Positions 45,933-63,295 are shown, counted from the first letter of the stretch. The stretch is 64,000 nt of DNA from Chrysogorgia sp. JL179-B06 (GCA_035772405.1 JAYKKM010000174.1:637001-701000); one strand, 5' to 3'. Notes: generated from the letters alone by a model not told the origin. Translations and numbers: made by a program.

Positions 45933-47070
45933 CAGAGATAAAAAATACAACATAAAAATACACCACAATTATTAAGTATCCAAGAGTATTATTAAACAAC
46001 ATAAGGGTTGAGGATGAGGATATTTGTATGTTAAGGATATTGCATTCAATGCTTTGAAATGTTCATTTGTTGTTGGACATTTTCCATTAATTAATACCGG
46101 TAAGAAAGTTAGCGTTAAAGTGCCATCACCAGGTGTGGAAATAGTGATGGATCCTGCGATCCTTGTTCCAAGAATTTGGGTTGTATTTTGATTCGAGGAG
46201 AAGTACTGAGAGGAAGATGCTACTCACTAAGAATTTGAAATTGCAGTCAATGGACCTAACTTGGCCAACTGTGATGCTATTGTCACTGAGGCAATGAATA
46301 ACTACTGGATAATCAGAGGGGGTGGGGGCTATCACTTTTACAGAAAGTCTGTGATTGAGATTCTGAAGTCATGTACAGTATTGAGCTACAAAAACATTTT
46401 ATCCTGAAATAAAGTTTAAGCATACAGTTCCAACTCCCAGCTGGGCTTTTTCTCAAAACCGGTTTTACGGTTTTGCTTTTATAAGAAAACTGAAAAACTG
46501 AAAAAACTCGACCAAAGAATCGTATATCGATTACCATCCCTGTAATATACGAGGCCTACACGCGTCTGGAATGCAACGAAGCTTGACTGCAGTGAAGAAA
46601 GGCCTAAAGGTAAGTTAAATTAAAAGTGTCTTTGGCCCAGCAAAAGCATAGAATCACCTCATTACATCATCGCAGCTTTCTATCAAGAATGCCTTTGCGA
46701 AAGCAACGCCGCTGTACATCTGGAAACCAACGACATAATTACATAAAGTGATAACTGATGCCATAACAAATTTCTTGTGTAAAGACAATGCTGTATTTAA
46801 CGCTGTCTCTAAACCAGGTTTTCAGCTACATGTACTGGAACCACGATATCAGATCCCAAGTACGACCACGTTTTCGAAAAACAAAGTAATCAAACTTTAC
46901 GATGCAACAAGAGAATAGGTGTGTTAATATAAAACGTAGTGAATGTGGGAGAGCTTGGAGTAGACAGACGATATAATGTTTGGATCCAAACATTACCGAT
47001 ATATAGTGACTGCCGCATAGGCAGTACATATATCAATCGAACCAGTACATCATTGTAACCTTCGCTCTCC
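45933..47070. other. Gene-free stretch after MED10
   Basis: I found no supported exon, repeat array or transposon here. Confidence 0.5.
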
Positions 47071-47071
47071 A

Positions 47072-47225
47072 TCTGAGTCTCGGTAGCTCAATGGTTAGAG
47101 CGTGTCACCAGCAATCACACAAAAGCGCGGCCCACACAAAAGCGCGGGCCCACACAAATTCGCGGGGCCCCACAAAAGTGCGGGCCCACAAAAGCGCGGG
47201 GCCCCACAAAAGCATGGGCCCCTGG
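47072..47225 (+). repeat. tRNA-like 5' half followed by GCGCGGGCCC(A)CACAAAA repeat
   Basis: TCGGTAGCTCAATGGTTAGAG looks like the D-arm and A box of a tRNA. The sequence then passes into a short GC-rich tandem array (47096-47225), so no full tRNA can fold. It is probably a tRNA-derived SINE head or a decayed gene. Confidence 0.4.
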
Positions 47226-47629
47226 CACTTGTCCAAAGTGCCCCCCCTTGATCTGCCCCTGGCGTCACCGCATTTGTAACTTTGGAAGATTTTAAGTTGA
47301 TACACGGGTAGCCTGTGTCACTCAGCCCTGACTCGACATGGTAGTCAAGGCTGTGACACAGGGTAATACATGGGACGATTTTAACGACGATGTTTATCGT
47401 AACATATCAGAAAACCTTGATCGCCGTTTTTTGTTTTCAATGATCATTTTGGCTGTTTAAATATGTATTATTTTCGCCTCTATTTTTCCTAAATTGTTAC
47501 TTTCTATATTTTATATTTTTTACGATTATACCAGCTTTACCTAGCCCATGACGTCACAGGTCATGTGATAGAAGAACCCTTATTATTTTTAATGCGCATT
47601 ACGAGCACTTTTACTGGCCTATAGGGGCT

Positions 47630-47925
47630 CTGGGAGCAGCGGGTGTCCGGACACCGCACTTTCTGGATTGTGGGTAACCTACATAAGAAGGACACCCATA
47701 ATATTTTAGCAAAATTTAAACAAATTGATAATTGGTGTTGTTGATCTTTTCGGTTTTTTATACATAAGTATTTTACATAATTATTATAAGGTGATGCAAA
47801 TTTTCACCAGTTCACTATGTTTATGAAGTTGTTCGTGGGCTTTATGGGAATGTGGAGGACCTCTGCAAGGTGTTGTTGGTATGTTCACCCACCTCCAGTG
47901 AAACTAAACGCAACTTCAGGACTAC
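47630..47925 (+). mobile_element. hAT-family remnant, second copy
   Basis: It matches 42380-42680, including GCGGGTGTCCGGACACC and the start of the hATC coding fragment, but stops in the middle of that fragment. Confidence 0.65.
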
Positions 47926-47990
47926 CTATTTATAAGGTCCGAGCAAGAGTAAAATAGGTACGGGTACCATTTCTATCCGAGCCATGGTGC

Positions 47991-48431
47991 TTAAAGTACA
48001 TTGACAACAAAAATTAAGTTTGTCTAATATGAAAGAACTCGTAAAATGATAGATTGAAATATCTCAGTTTGTTTGATATATAAATGAGATGGTCTCTGAC
48101 GTCATGTACAGGGTAGAGAATTATCACACATTAAAAATGTCTTATATCTTGGTGATTGCTAAGTTTACAATGTTAATTATCATGAGGAGTTATTATACGC
48201 ACATTTGCAAGTAAATTTGTGGAACAAACTTGAAGATGCAACTAATATTTAATGTGTGAAAATTCTCTACCCAGCACCTGACGTCAGAGACCATCTCATT
48301 TACATATCAAACAAACTGAAATGTTTCAAAAACGAAGTAAAATACGGAAAAGTTGTAAAAGGTGTTACTCTATCATTTTACGAGTTCTTTCATATTAGAC
48401 AAACTTAATTTTTGTTGCCAATGTCCTTTAA
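47991..48431. mobile_element. Foldback MITE family D, copy 2
   Basis: TTAA-flanked like the copy at 33938, with the same arms. It is slightly shorter. Confidence 0.8.
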
Positions 48432-49440
48432 AAATACTGCTTCTTAATAGTAAAGATAAAAATTTAAATAAAATATAATAATAATCGTTATTTTAGAAGA
48501 GTATAACTCCAGCAGTTGCTCACTATTCTGCCTGGAGGCTCTTCATAATTTCATAAAAATAACACCATCTAAAATCTAAAAATCTTACATCTAGAACCAC
48601 GTATATACATCTATGTATGTTTTAAAATATTGTAATGTTTCACTTTGGCGGACACTCTGGGGTAATCTTAAAAAAGTATCCTTTCTCTAACTGGTAACCA
48701 ATATAAATCATTTGTAAAATTCCTTAATAATTCATGAAGAAAATTCAAAATAAATTAATATTTAATCAGCATCTTTAACCCAGGATAAAACATTGATTGA
48801 TAAAACATCAATGTTTTATCAAAGTTAACTTGCTGATTAATTAAACATCATTGTTTTATCATTGTTTTAACTTGCTCAAATTGAGCTTTTTCGGAGTTAA
48901 AATAATTTGTTTGCAGCGTTTCTACAACTTCCAAACAAGTATGTATTATATATTCTACTAATTTTTTGCGGCTCGCCATTGTAACTGCCCATAAACATCG
49001 GCCGCTCATGTTTTAACTATACTACTAACTAAATTAGTCAAGACATGACATGATGTCTTGACTAATTTAAATGCATCCAGTTGAATACTTTAGCGTTAAA
49101 ATGAGAAATAGAAATCAAATGAGAAATAATAATATGATTGCCGAATAATTGTTTAATTTCTAAGTAGATAAACCGTTTTTACGAAGGGTATGCACGTTCT
49201 CGTAATATAATAGACACGCATGTTACACTGTATTTAGACACGGTAATTCCAAAACTGTTTTCATAATTGACACCGAGTAAATATTGGCCGAGATAACGTT
49301 CAAAATCTACGTACGACGAACCGGCCTTGGGATTTGTTATCGACACCCGCCTAATGTGAGGTTTTTTTAATTAAGGTTAATGTTGTGCGATATTACATGT
49401 ATGTGTCAATGTGTGTATATTGACATGTACTAGTGCATGT
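48432..49440. other. Gene-free AT-rich stretch with small hairpins
   Basis: It holds a perfect hairpin at 49031-49068 (AAATTAGTCAAGACAT and inverse) and ACATCAATGTTTTATC duplications near 48790-48860. No exon was found. Confidence 0.5.
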
Positions 49441-49894
49441 TAACTCTTTCCTGTCCGGCTGAAAAACATCCAAAATTGAACCACCTCTTTGTTCTATTGA
49501 TATCTCTGGAAATAACCATAACTGTTGCGAAACCTATACATTTTCTGAAAGCCCAATAAACCGGCTTTTACTTGTGCTTTTAAATTTCCCGAACAAAACA
49601 CATTATGTTAATATCAATTAGCATTAATTATCATAAATCAGGTTGAAAAACTTCCATTTTTCTAGAAAACGCCATCTTGCACGCCCGCGTAGCATCATGA
49701 AAATTCAAAACGGCACCAATCGCAGAGTTGTTTATGAATTCAAATCAAACTTGGCGTGTGAGTGCATCTCATGTGCCTGGCGCTTGTCGAATTTCAATAT
49801 TTAATCTTGCGTGACCGTGTGCCGCGTTTGTCGATTGACGACTTCGCGGGTCTTCTACGACCCATTTTGACAGGGCTGGGAAGGAAAGAGTTAA
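49441..49894. mobile_element. TTAA-flanked element T
   Basis: The ends TTAACTCTTTCC and GGAAAGAGTTAA are exact inverses. The left 260 bp recur at 41442-41705. A diverged relative of the ends appears near 10594-10690. It has no coding capacity. Confidence 0.7.
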
Positions 49895-50011
49895 GCCTCT
49901 TGAAGGTGTGAAATTGAATATATACATTCACGCACCTGCTGGCTGCTATACAGAAGTAATTTTTCAAGGCTTTTATATATCTTTTAAATTCATTGTACGT
50001 TGTTAAGGGAC

Positions 50012-50150
50012 CCGTCATTATTTATGCCCGGGTTTGGGGTGAAGAGAAAATGGTTGGGTAACTGAAAATTCTAAGACCTAAATGGTTGGGTACAAAAAAA
50101 TCATTTCTCTGAAGGGTTGGGTAGCAAAATTTTCATGACTATTTACATAA
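50012..50150. repeat. GGTTGGGTA-rich element fragment
   Basis: It shares GAAGAGAAAATGGTTGGGTA with the larger copy at 56952-57426. Confidence 0.5.
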
Positions 50151-50328
50151 AAAAATTAAGAGTTCATCATTTAAAATCGGAATCTCGTCATCAGTTTTCC
50201 TTAGTCATCATTGCACACATTAGCTTTTATTATTGTATTCCTCTGCTTGTTTTCCTTGGATTCCTGCTCTGTATCGGGAGATAATAATCAGTGAAAGTTA
50301 TGCAGTAGGATCTGTCTGTATATCTAAC

Positions 50329-50489
50329 CCAAATTAAATATTCTTTTATATTAATTTAAATTAGCCTTTCTGACCTCGTTCGTGTGTCTGTAATTCCAAA
50401 GAATCTTTGCTTTGTAACGAGGCCAGAAAGGCTAATTTGCATGCATATAAAAGAATATTTAGACTGGCCGCCATTATGAAAGAGGTCTA
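50329..50489. mobile_element. Foldback MITE family G, copy 2
   Basis: It matches 28356-28536 but lacks the left tip. Confidence 0.7.
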
Positions 50490-50519
50490 TTTGGGTTTGT
50501 TATTAAAACTTGTATCGAC

Positions 50520-50854
50520 GGTATATATAAATTCGGATATGTAAATTAGTTTAAAGTAGAACAAAGGTTCAGTTCGATAAAAATATAGGTAAAAATTTGC
50601 ATAAAATTCGGTAAAAATACAGGTAAGAATTTATATAACGTATAGATAAACATACAGGTAAAAATATATATATATCTAAGAATTATGAATTACTGTTTAT
50701 CTTTCTACCTTGTGGTCACTTCGTTCTTGTAGTTCTTGATGTAAAATTTGTTTTGATGATGTCGGCATTTGGATATCATTTTGTCTCCTTCGTCTCTATC
50801 GTGAACCTTTGTTCTACTTTAAACTAATTTACATATCCGAATTTATATATACCG
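50520..50854. mobile_element. Foldback MITE with 55-bp arms
   Basis: GGTATATATAAATTCGGATA... at the left is mirrored by ...TATCCGAATTTATATATACC at the right over about 55 bp. The middle is AT-rich and non-coding. Confidence 0.8.
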
Positions 50855-51009
50855 AACAATAACAACCTCTCTCTATTGCCTGATGATCGTACATTTTGTA
50901 GGTGAAACTCCGAGTAGCAATCAATAAATTTTTATTATGATTTTGTTCTGACTTTGATTTTTTATTTATACTGCTCTGTTACCAGCATTGAGCACTGTTG
51001 TACTGCTTT

Positions 51010-51360
<351 letters not shown>

Positions 51361-51394
51361 TGAATAATGAAACGGCGTTCTCTGATCAAAAATA

Positions 51395-51445
51395 TTTTAT
51401 TTCGAGCTTTCGACCACCAGTCTGTGGTCTTCAACGGGAAGAAGA
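51395..51445 (-). ncRNA. Degenerate hammerhead-like motif
   Basis: The minus strand reads TTGAAGA, a CCAC/GGTGG hairpin, then CGAAAG, which is the hammerhead layout with the first core C lost. Confidence 0.4.
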
Positions 51446-51690
51446 TTGATGGCAAATAAAGTGTGGTTACAATATATGTTTGTTCGTAAGAATGGAATAT
51501 TGGCCCGGTATAGAGATTTGGCGTTATTGTCAGCATTTTCAGTAATAGCGGTATGCCAAGATTCAAGTGATTTTCTGATGCGATAATTCCCTTTGTCAAT
51601 TATACGCGGCTGTTTTCAAAATCTATTTTATGTCCGTGTTTCCATGAATGATTTGCGATGTTGGATGCTTGTGTGTAGTTTTTAACGTTT

Positions 51691-51958
51691 AATGAATAAA
51701 AAGAGAGACGACAGCGAACTTCGAGCAGGAAAAACTTTATTACAAACGTCTCGTCTTTCAGGCTTCTTCAGTGCATAAAATAAGTAAAACACTTGGAGCA
51801 AATTCTTAATGTAATAAACAAAATAAATAACATGCAAATAATGTCACGCTGCGGGATAAAGTTAAAATTTAGAAATCTATTAACATAAAACCTAATAGAA
51901 CCTAGTTATAATTCTGTTTTGGATCGATATTCGCATCTTTAATTTTGTTCATTCCATG
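51691..51958 (-). repeat. Left arm of a 2.5-kb inverted repeat, with a hammerhead-like core
   Basis: It is the inverse of 53719-54156 but lacks the MITE found there. At 51747-51771 (minus strand) it has CTGAAGA, an AGCCTGAAAG stem-loop and CGAGAC, a near-complete hammerhead core. Confidence 0.7.
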
Positions 51959-51988
51959 TGTGGTTTTAGACAAGAAAGCTGTGCGCTA

Positions 51989-52140
51989 CAGTACGCCTCT
52001 CTTGTCAGCAATCGTTGGTCGTTACTGTTCTTATTGTTAGTGTTTTGCATTTGTTCAATCCCAATAAAACAGAAGTCATGTAAATTGAACAAATGCAAGA
52101 ATAGTAACGACCAGCGATTGCTGACAAGAGAGGCGTACTG
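51989..52140. mobile_element. Foldback MITE with CAGTACGCCTCTCTTGTC ends
   Basis: The right end is the exact inverse. The arms include CAGCAATCGTTGGTCGTTAC and its near inverse. Confidence 0.8.
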
Positions 52141-52249
52141 GAGTCAGGGCCGTACTCAGAAAATTTTACAGGGGGGGTGTAAACTCACCTCAACCGACTG
52201 ACGCACTAGCTTGTACCGACTACATCCTATCAATCGAAGCTTGTCAAAA

Positions 52250-52754
52250 CAGTGGCAGATCCAGGGTTGTCTGGAAGAGGGGGCGCACATGAAGAATCAG
52301 CACGTTGTGGTGCATCTTCGCGGCTACGTCGCGAACCCACTAGGTGGTTGTGGGGGTATGCCCCCCAGGAAAATTTTAATTTTGCAAAACCCAGAAGTGT
52401 TTTTCCGGCGATTTCTGATAAGAATTTTTGCGAAATTAGGGCACCACGCCATTGCTAAAAATGCACGATTACAAACGGGCATCAAGATATATGAAACACT
52501 TTAATATAAACTCAGAAGTAGTACAGAACTAATATACACTTTATACACTTTGGAACCAATGTAAAATATCTATGAGTGAAACTGGCTTTTGCAATGAAAA
52601 TTGGATAAGCTCACCAAAACAAATCGGTCATATATAATAATATTGCGTTTATCACTCCGACTTCTTCGTCTTGACATGGTAAAAAAACAGAAAATACTTG
52701 TTTGCGGAATTTAAAGGGGGGCGCGCGCCGCGTGCGTGCGTGTATCCGCCACTG
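52250..52754. mobile_element. hAT-like MITE with CAGTGGC ends
   Basis: It begins CAGTGGCAGATCC and ends GTATCCGCCACTG, a layout common in hAT derivatives. No clean 8-bp target duplication was seen. Confidence 0.6.
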
Positions 52755-53718
52755 CAAAATATTGTCTTTCCGTTAGCTGCCTACTAAAATGACCCTTGGT
52801 CAGCTGGTGAAATGGTTAATTAGTCCTACGTTAATAACGCACTCTCAATACGAAATGAAAACACGATGAGCTAAAAGTTAATGATTCTACTTATCCGTGT
52901 CAAATCGAACACGTCTAAAATGTCTTTTCTGCCGACTAAAATATAACTTCTGCCGACTGAAACTCGTATTAAGATTTTTTGGGGGGTGTCCCCCTACGCC
53001 CCCCTACTTCATTCCGGTGTCATGTAAAGGCGGTGCGAGATATCATTCCGGAATGAAAAATACGACCTAGAAGACTGAAACGAACAACACATGCGTGCTT
53101 TTAACAATTATAGACGACAATTTGCAGCTACAATCATGCACAAAATATATTGAGACTTTTCACACTCACCCCCCTTTCCCCCCTATTTCAATGTTGTGGG
53201 GCTAGTTTATGTATCACAAATTATGAAGTTAGTCTGAAATTGTAGCAGGCACATTGGCAGTGATAATTCAGCAATAAGAAATTAAGATAAAAGATAGTTA
53301 TCCCTAAATACAACATTGAAAAGGGGGGACGGGGGGTTGTCTCAAATATTTTGTGGACGATTGTAGATACAGGAATTGCACCGACGTCATATTGTTCAAT
53401 ATAAATAGCTCTTTGTCGACGACGTTATAAATTAAAGATGAATTAAATACTTGTTTACTTGCGATCGCATCGATTATCGTTGCTAGTAATGCTTTTCTTT
53501 ATGTTTATTCTTCGCCAAATTATCAATTTAGGGTGTAGAAGCGCAGAAATCGCTGAACTAAACATATCCGCTATAATGTTATTGATCGCCATCTTGAAAT
53601 TTCAGAATTCGCGCGATTTTCGATCCTGGGATAGAATTCCTATGTAAACGCGGTTTGAGTTCACGTTCAATCCGGAATGAAACTGAATCCGGATTCATGT
53701 AAACAGCCCCTTATACAA
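52755..53718. other. Non-coding interior of the large inverted repeat
   Basis: It contains ATTCCGGAATGAA-type palindromes near 53015-53055 and 53670-53710 that may mark another decayed foldback element. There is no coding signal. Confidence 0.45.
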
Positions 53719-54156
53719 CATGGAATGAACATTAAAAGATGCGAATTATACAGATCCAAAAACAGAATTAATTATAACTAGATTCTATATTAGGTTTTAT
53801 GTTAATAGTTTTTATTTGTACATAGCCTCCATTTTAATTTAACTTTATCCGGCAGCGTGACGTTATTTGCATGTTATTTATTTTATTTATTATACAGTGT
53901 GTATAAAAAAAACCTGAATCGGTATAAAATTAATTAACATTCAAACAACTTACAGTATTGTAGTAGTTTGAAAGCCTTAGACACCTCTGAGCCAATACTA
54001 ATTAATTTTATGGCGGTTCGGTTTTTTTTTTATACACACTGTATTAACAATTTGCTCGAAGTGTATTATGCCGCACTGGAGAAGCCTGAAAGGCGAAACG
54101 TTTGCAATAAAGTTTTTCCTGCTCGAAGTTCGCTGTCGTCTCTCTTTTTATTCATT
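53719..54156 (+). repeat. Right arm of the inverted repeat, with MITE and hammerhead-like core
   Basis: It mirrors 51958-51691. A mariner-type MITE is inserted at 53895-54041. At 54075-54100 it reads CTGGAGA, a GCC/GGC hairpin and GAAAC, a hammerhead core with one changed base. Confidence 0.7.
53895..54041. mobile_element. 147-bp mariner-type MITE with empty-site control
   Basis: The ends are CAGTGTGTATAAAAA and TTTTTATACACACTG with TA on both sides. The left arm of the inverted repeat shows the uninterrupted sequence. Confidence 0.85.
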
Positions 54157-54567
54157 CATATACGCGTTATCGTGACAATATTATTTCAATAGCGGCTGGT
54201 GCTGTTATTTTGGGTTTGTTTGTATTTTTGTGGGGTTATCTTCGAACTTATACATGAGATTTATATCAATTGTTATTAAATATTGTATGGCGTCTGTAGT
54301 GAGTGATACGTTCATATCTAACGTCGAGATAAAAGAACTTTGTACATTTTATATCTTCTTCACTTTTCAACTTGATTGTTTATCCGTTCAATACTAACAG
54401 TTGCTAAGCCATGTGGTAATATTGCAACAAATACCACGCTAACCAATATGTTTAGTATATACCTGTTATTGCTTATAGAGGACGGACCAATGATACATCA
54501 GACAAGATTACTTCATAATTAATGAGCAATAACGCCGTATTAGATCGAAAAAGAACTTATATACAGC

Positions 54568-54873
54568 TTATGCACTTGAGCTAGTGTCTGGTTCAAGTCT
54601 TTGTAAACGTTTTCCAAGAGAACTGATATTTATAGCTGTCTTAACAGCTGCCATTAGCGCGATGGCGAGGCCTAGGAGGATGATGATGATTCGTCCTATG
54701 GTGGTCTTCTTGCTCATTGGTAAGTCCATGCATGTTTTTACGAATGGCGCAATGCTCGTATTTGACACTGGGTCATTATTTCTTTCGCAGGTTTCCTCTA
54801 CAAAAGTTGTGTCTTGTCTGCGGAAGCTCCTAAATCTGACAGCGGCTCGGAACCCAAATGTCCAGTTGGCCAA
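54568..54873 (-). CDS. Possible exon of a small membrane protein
   Basis: An open frame of about 100 residues holds a polar stretch with three Cys and then one strong membrane segment (IIIILLGLAIALMAAV). It ends with a charged tail (KRLQRLEPDTSSSA) at a TAA stop. The composition looks coding, but there is no clear acceptor or start ATG and I recognise no family. It could be a terminal exon of a minus-strand gene. Confidence 0.3.
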   Translation of the reverse strand: MANWTFGFRAAVRFRSFRRQDTTFVEETCERNNDPVSNTSIAPFVKTCMDLPMSKKTTIGRIIIILLGLAIALMAAVKTAINISSLGKRLQRLEPDTSSSA

Positions 54874-55549
54874 GTAATGTGTTATTTGTCAGCATTTATA
54901 AGCATCTCGCGTAGCTGTCGGTTCCTTCAGCCCTCGGTTAGCCTGTTGGGGTATTCCGTTCACCTAAAGAGTGATAAATGTAATAAAACATCAAAATTGA
55001 GCCGTGTTGTTTCGCTTCTAAATTTTTCCTTTAAATTTTCAATATTTCTTTCGCTGCAAATTAGGGCAAATCGGTTTTGCTTACGGTTTTGCTTCCCAAG
55101 CGGTTTTGCTTCGTAAGCAGGTCGGCTGTAGAGCTAAGAGAATCGGCTCACAACATATATATATATACCGGTTAATTTTTTTTTTTTAATTTTTTTTTTT
55201 GCTTTATCGCCTTAAAACGACAATATATTTAAATTAAATAACCGTTATACACTATATAAACAATACAATTTAGCTGTTTAAGGAATAATTACTTCTTCGC
55301 CCTTGACATGTTGAAATTTATTTGTTCGTCAAATAATTAGTTTGTCGAAGCGATATGGTTTTGGTGCATGGTTTCGTTTTTGTCAGAACATCTCTCGTGA
55401 AATCGTTTTGCTATTCACTCAAGAAGGAAGGAAGGAATGAATGAATGAAAACGTATTTTTTTTAAACGTTTTGAACGACGCAGTAAAATTGCTTGATAAC
55501 TATAGGTTCAGGAACATCTGCCCATGCCATCTGTCCATATCTCTCTCTG

Positions 55550-56734
<1,185 letters not shown>

Positions 56735-56930
56735 GCGCTGCTTCTCACCTATGAGTTCTGAAGTTAAGCCCGATCGGACGAGGTTAGTACTTGGATGTTA
56801 GTACTTGGATTCCTGAGCTTCATGAGATTTATGTGAGTAGAGTTATTGATTCTCTCCCGTGCGTCGAGGGTTTTTCTCCGGGTTTCCCTCCCTCTCTAAC
56901 TTTAGCTATGCTCCGTGGCGCCTTTATGGA
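56735..56930 (+). mobile_element. 5S rRNA-headed SINE, clearest copy
   Basis: GAAGTTAAGCCCGATCGGAC and GAGGTTAGTACTTGGATG follow the conserved 5S rRNA internal promoter region. The body matches 36868 and 41965. A short TTAGTACTTGGAT duplication follows the head. Confidence 0.8.
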
Positions 56931-56951
56931 CCGGTCATTATTAAAAATGGG

Positions 56952-57205
56952 GGGTGGCACCGAAGAGAAAATGGTTGGGTAAACAAAATTTTGAGTAAGT
57001 CAAAGGTTGGGTAAATAAAAAACAAACCAACTCAAAAGTTGGGTGGAAAAAAAATGTAATGTATATTTCCAAAGCATGACTCACTCAAATATTAAAGACT
57101 ATGTAAGAAACAATAAGACTATGTAAGATACAATAATTATGTCAATCAGTCAGAGTCACTTTCTTCATCAACATCATCATAATCAACATCATCATCCTCC
57201 TCTAA

Positions 57206-57244
<39 letters not shown>

Positions 57245-57426
57245 TATCCTCCTCCTCTAACATCATCATCTTCCCTCATCTCTATGATGTGGACAAAGTT
57301 AAAGTTTTGGGGTGGGTATTTATTTTTTAATTGATATCTGAGGTTGGGTAAAGAAAAATAGTGACCTTTTAATGGTTGGGTCAGCAACATTTTTACCAAG
57401 AAAAACATTTCTCTTCGGTGCCACCC
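56952..57426. mobile_element. GGGTGGCACCGAAGAGAAA-ended element with GGTTGGGTA motifs
   Basis: The right end, TTTCTCTTCGGTGCCACCC, is the exact inverse. A (CAT)n run (57180-57262) lies inside. It is inserted in or next to the 5S-SINE. Confidence 0.75.
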
Positions 57427-57494
57427 AAACCTTCGACCCGGCCGCGTTGAGCTGCGTCCGTCGTGTAGTTCGTAGGATGATTAGCATGACCCCT

Positions 57495-57800
57495 TTGCTT
57501 TGCTTTGCTTTGCTTTGCTTTGCTTTGCTTTGCTTTACTTTACTTTGCTTTACTTTGCTTTGCTTTGCTTTGCTTTGCTTTGCTTTGCTTTGCTTTGCTT
57601 TGCTTTGCTTTGCTTTGCTTTGCTTTACTTTGTTTTACTTTACTTTACTTTACTTTACTTTACTTTACTTTACTTTACTTTACTTTGCTTTGCTTTGCTT
57701 TGCTTTGCTTTGCTTTGCTTTACTTTACTTTACTTTACTTTGCTTTACTTTGCTTTGCTTTGCTTTGCTTTACTTTGCTTTACTTTACTTTACTTTACTT
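57495..57800. repeat. (CTTTG)n/(CTTTA)n pentanucleotide array
   Basis: Blocks of CTTTG and CTTTA pentamers alternate. All + frames are open because the unit has no stop, so the Leu/Phe/Cys ORFs are not genes. Confidence 0.95.
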
Positions 57801-57850
57801 CAATAAGTGTTAAATTTAAGGCTAAATTTACTTATATAATCTGACCAATT

Positions 57851-58232
57851 CCTAAAATGATTAGGAATGGTAATTTAGAGCTCTTTCATATCTCGCGTCA
57901 TTCTTGAGATATTTAGACTTTTGTGATATGCAAATGAATAACCTATGACGTAAAGAGCTTTACACATTTTTAGAAAATCAAGTATATATTTGAAGTTATT
58001 CTACGAAATCACTTGAAACTTTGCACATTACGACACTTCATGAAACCTAACATTATTACATCGAAATAGTGATGCCAAATTAATTTACTATTTCTAATTT
58101 CTTGATTTCCTAAAAATGTGTAAAGCTCTTTACGTCATAAGTTATTCATTTGCATATCACAAAAGTCTAAATATCTCAAGAACGTTGTGAGATTTGAAAG
58201 AGCTCTGAATTACCATTCCTCGTTATTTTAGG
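57851..58232. mobile_element. Foldback MITE family E
   Basis: CCTAAAATGATTAGGAATGG and its imperfect inverse end the element. Arms containing GACGTAAAGAGCTTTACACA pair. Confidence 0.75.
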
Positions 58233-58384
58233 AGCTCGTTTAAATAAGATAAACTTAATTTTCGTTTCGTAGGCACTATTTTTCAACACATTGAAGTTCT
58301 CTTATTTCTCCTTTTCATATTATATCCAGTTCTTTTGAGAACTTAACATCTTTCAAATTTATTCGTATTATTACTTATGTACAT

Positions 58385-58530
58385 GCGATCGTCAGTGACA
58401 TGTGGGACAGCACCGGCGATCAGCAAATCCAGATAGCGTGAAGTGCGCATGGGCCCAGAGTGCTGAAGCCGCCACAAGGGTAGAGAGCGTTGCATTATTG
58501 TTAATGGACACGCACAGCTACAAAGTGCCC
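58385..58530 (+). repeat. Hammerhead-repeat-associated unit, isolated copy
   Basis: GTGGGACAGCACCGGCGATC and CGCCACAAGGGTAGAG match the units around 62030-62350 and 63050. The ORF across it is not supported as a gene. Confidence 0.55.
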
Positions 58531-58849
58531 AAGTTGGTGTGTGTATATATGCGCAACTTGTGCTTAGCAGAAAAAATTTGCATTTTAAATTCAGATGAGA
58601 ATTCTACTTTAAACAAAAGATCTGAACTCCTGGCTAAGTGCAGACACGAGAATACATTTTATGCCTGTGATATAAAACCACTAGTTAGTCTGATGATCGC
58701 CACTGCGTGAAACTCGAATAACGAACATTTAGTTTTAATTTTTACTGTTCTTATAACATCATGTTATTATTTGTATAAATATGCGAACCTCTATACCGGT
58801 TTAGAAGAGGTAAAATCTACCTTATGTTATATTATATATTCTATTCTAT

Positions 58850-59670
58850 TGTGATATGATATATGATATGATATGTGATATATGATATATGATATATGAT
58901 ATGATATATGATATATGATATATGATATATGATATATGATACGATACGATACGATACGATACGATATGATATGATATGATATGTGATATGATATGATATG
59001 ATATGTGATATGATATGATATGATATGATATATTATATGATACGATATGATATGATACGATATGATACGATATGATATGATACGATACGATACGATACGA
59101 TACGATACGATATGATACGATACGATATGATACGATATGATACGATATGATACGATATGATACGATATGATACGATATGATACGATATGATACGATATGA
59201 TACGATATGATACGATATGATACGATATGATACGATATGATACGATACGATACGATACGATACGATACGATACGATATATGATATATGATATATGATATA
59301 TGATATATGATATATGATATATGATATATGATATATGATATGATATATGATATGATATATGATATGATATATGATATGATATATGATATGATATATGATA
59401 TGATATATGATATGATATATGATATGATATATGATATGATATATGATATGATATATGATATGATATATGATATGATATATGATATGATATATGATATGAT
59501 ATATGATATATGATATGATATATGATATATGATATATGATATATGATATATGATATATGATATATGATATATGATATATGATATATGATATGATATGATA
59601 TGATATATTATGATATGATATATTATGATATGATATGATATATGATGATATATGATATATTATATTATAT
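58850..59670. repeat. GATAT/GATAC/ATGATAT satellite-like array
   Basis: Five- and seven-base units (GATAT, GATAC, GATATAT) form sub-blocks, with a 12-bp higher unit GATATATGATAT at 59330-59510. The MIYD-repeat ORF is a by-product. Confidence 0.95.
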
Positions 59671-59925
59671 TACCATAGTAAAATTAAGTTGTAAACCTTT
59701 TCATTCTTGTGAACGTTGTCCCGAGGGTCAAGTATGTTTTACGTTTTGAAGTTTTAGAAAAATACTAGCCTGTCTTTGTGTCAGGCGGAAAAAATATTAA
59801 ATAAATTTAAAAATAAATAAAGTAAAAAATACATTTGTAGTTGTTACAAGTACTGCAAAACAATCCTAGAGATTTATAAATGGTAAATTGCTCTGTTCAT
59901 AGTCAGAGAACTTTGTTTTTTATAG

Positions 59926-63295
<3,370 letters not shown>

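Noticed and set aside
47072..47145. A functional tRNA gene
   Set aside because: Only the 5' half is tRNA-like; the anticodon side runs into a GC-rich tandem repeat and no cloverleaf closes.
57372..57844. Leu/Phe/Cys-rich ORFs
   Set aside because: They come from the stop-free CTTTG/CTTTA pentamer array.
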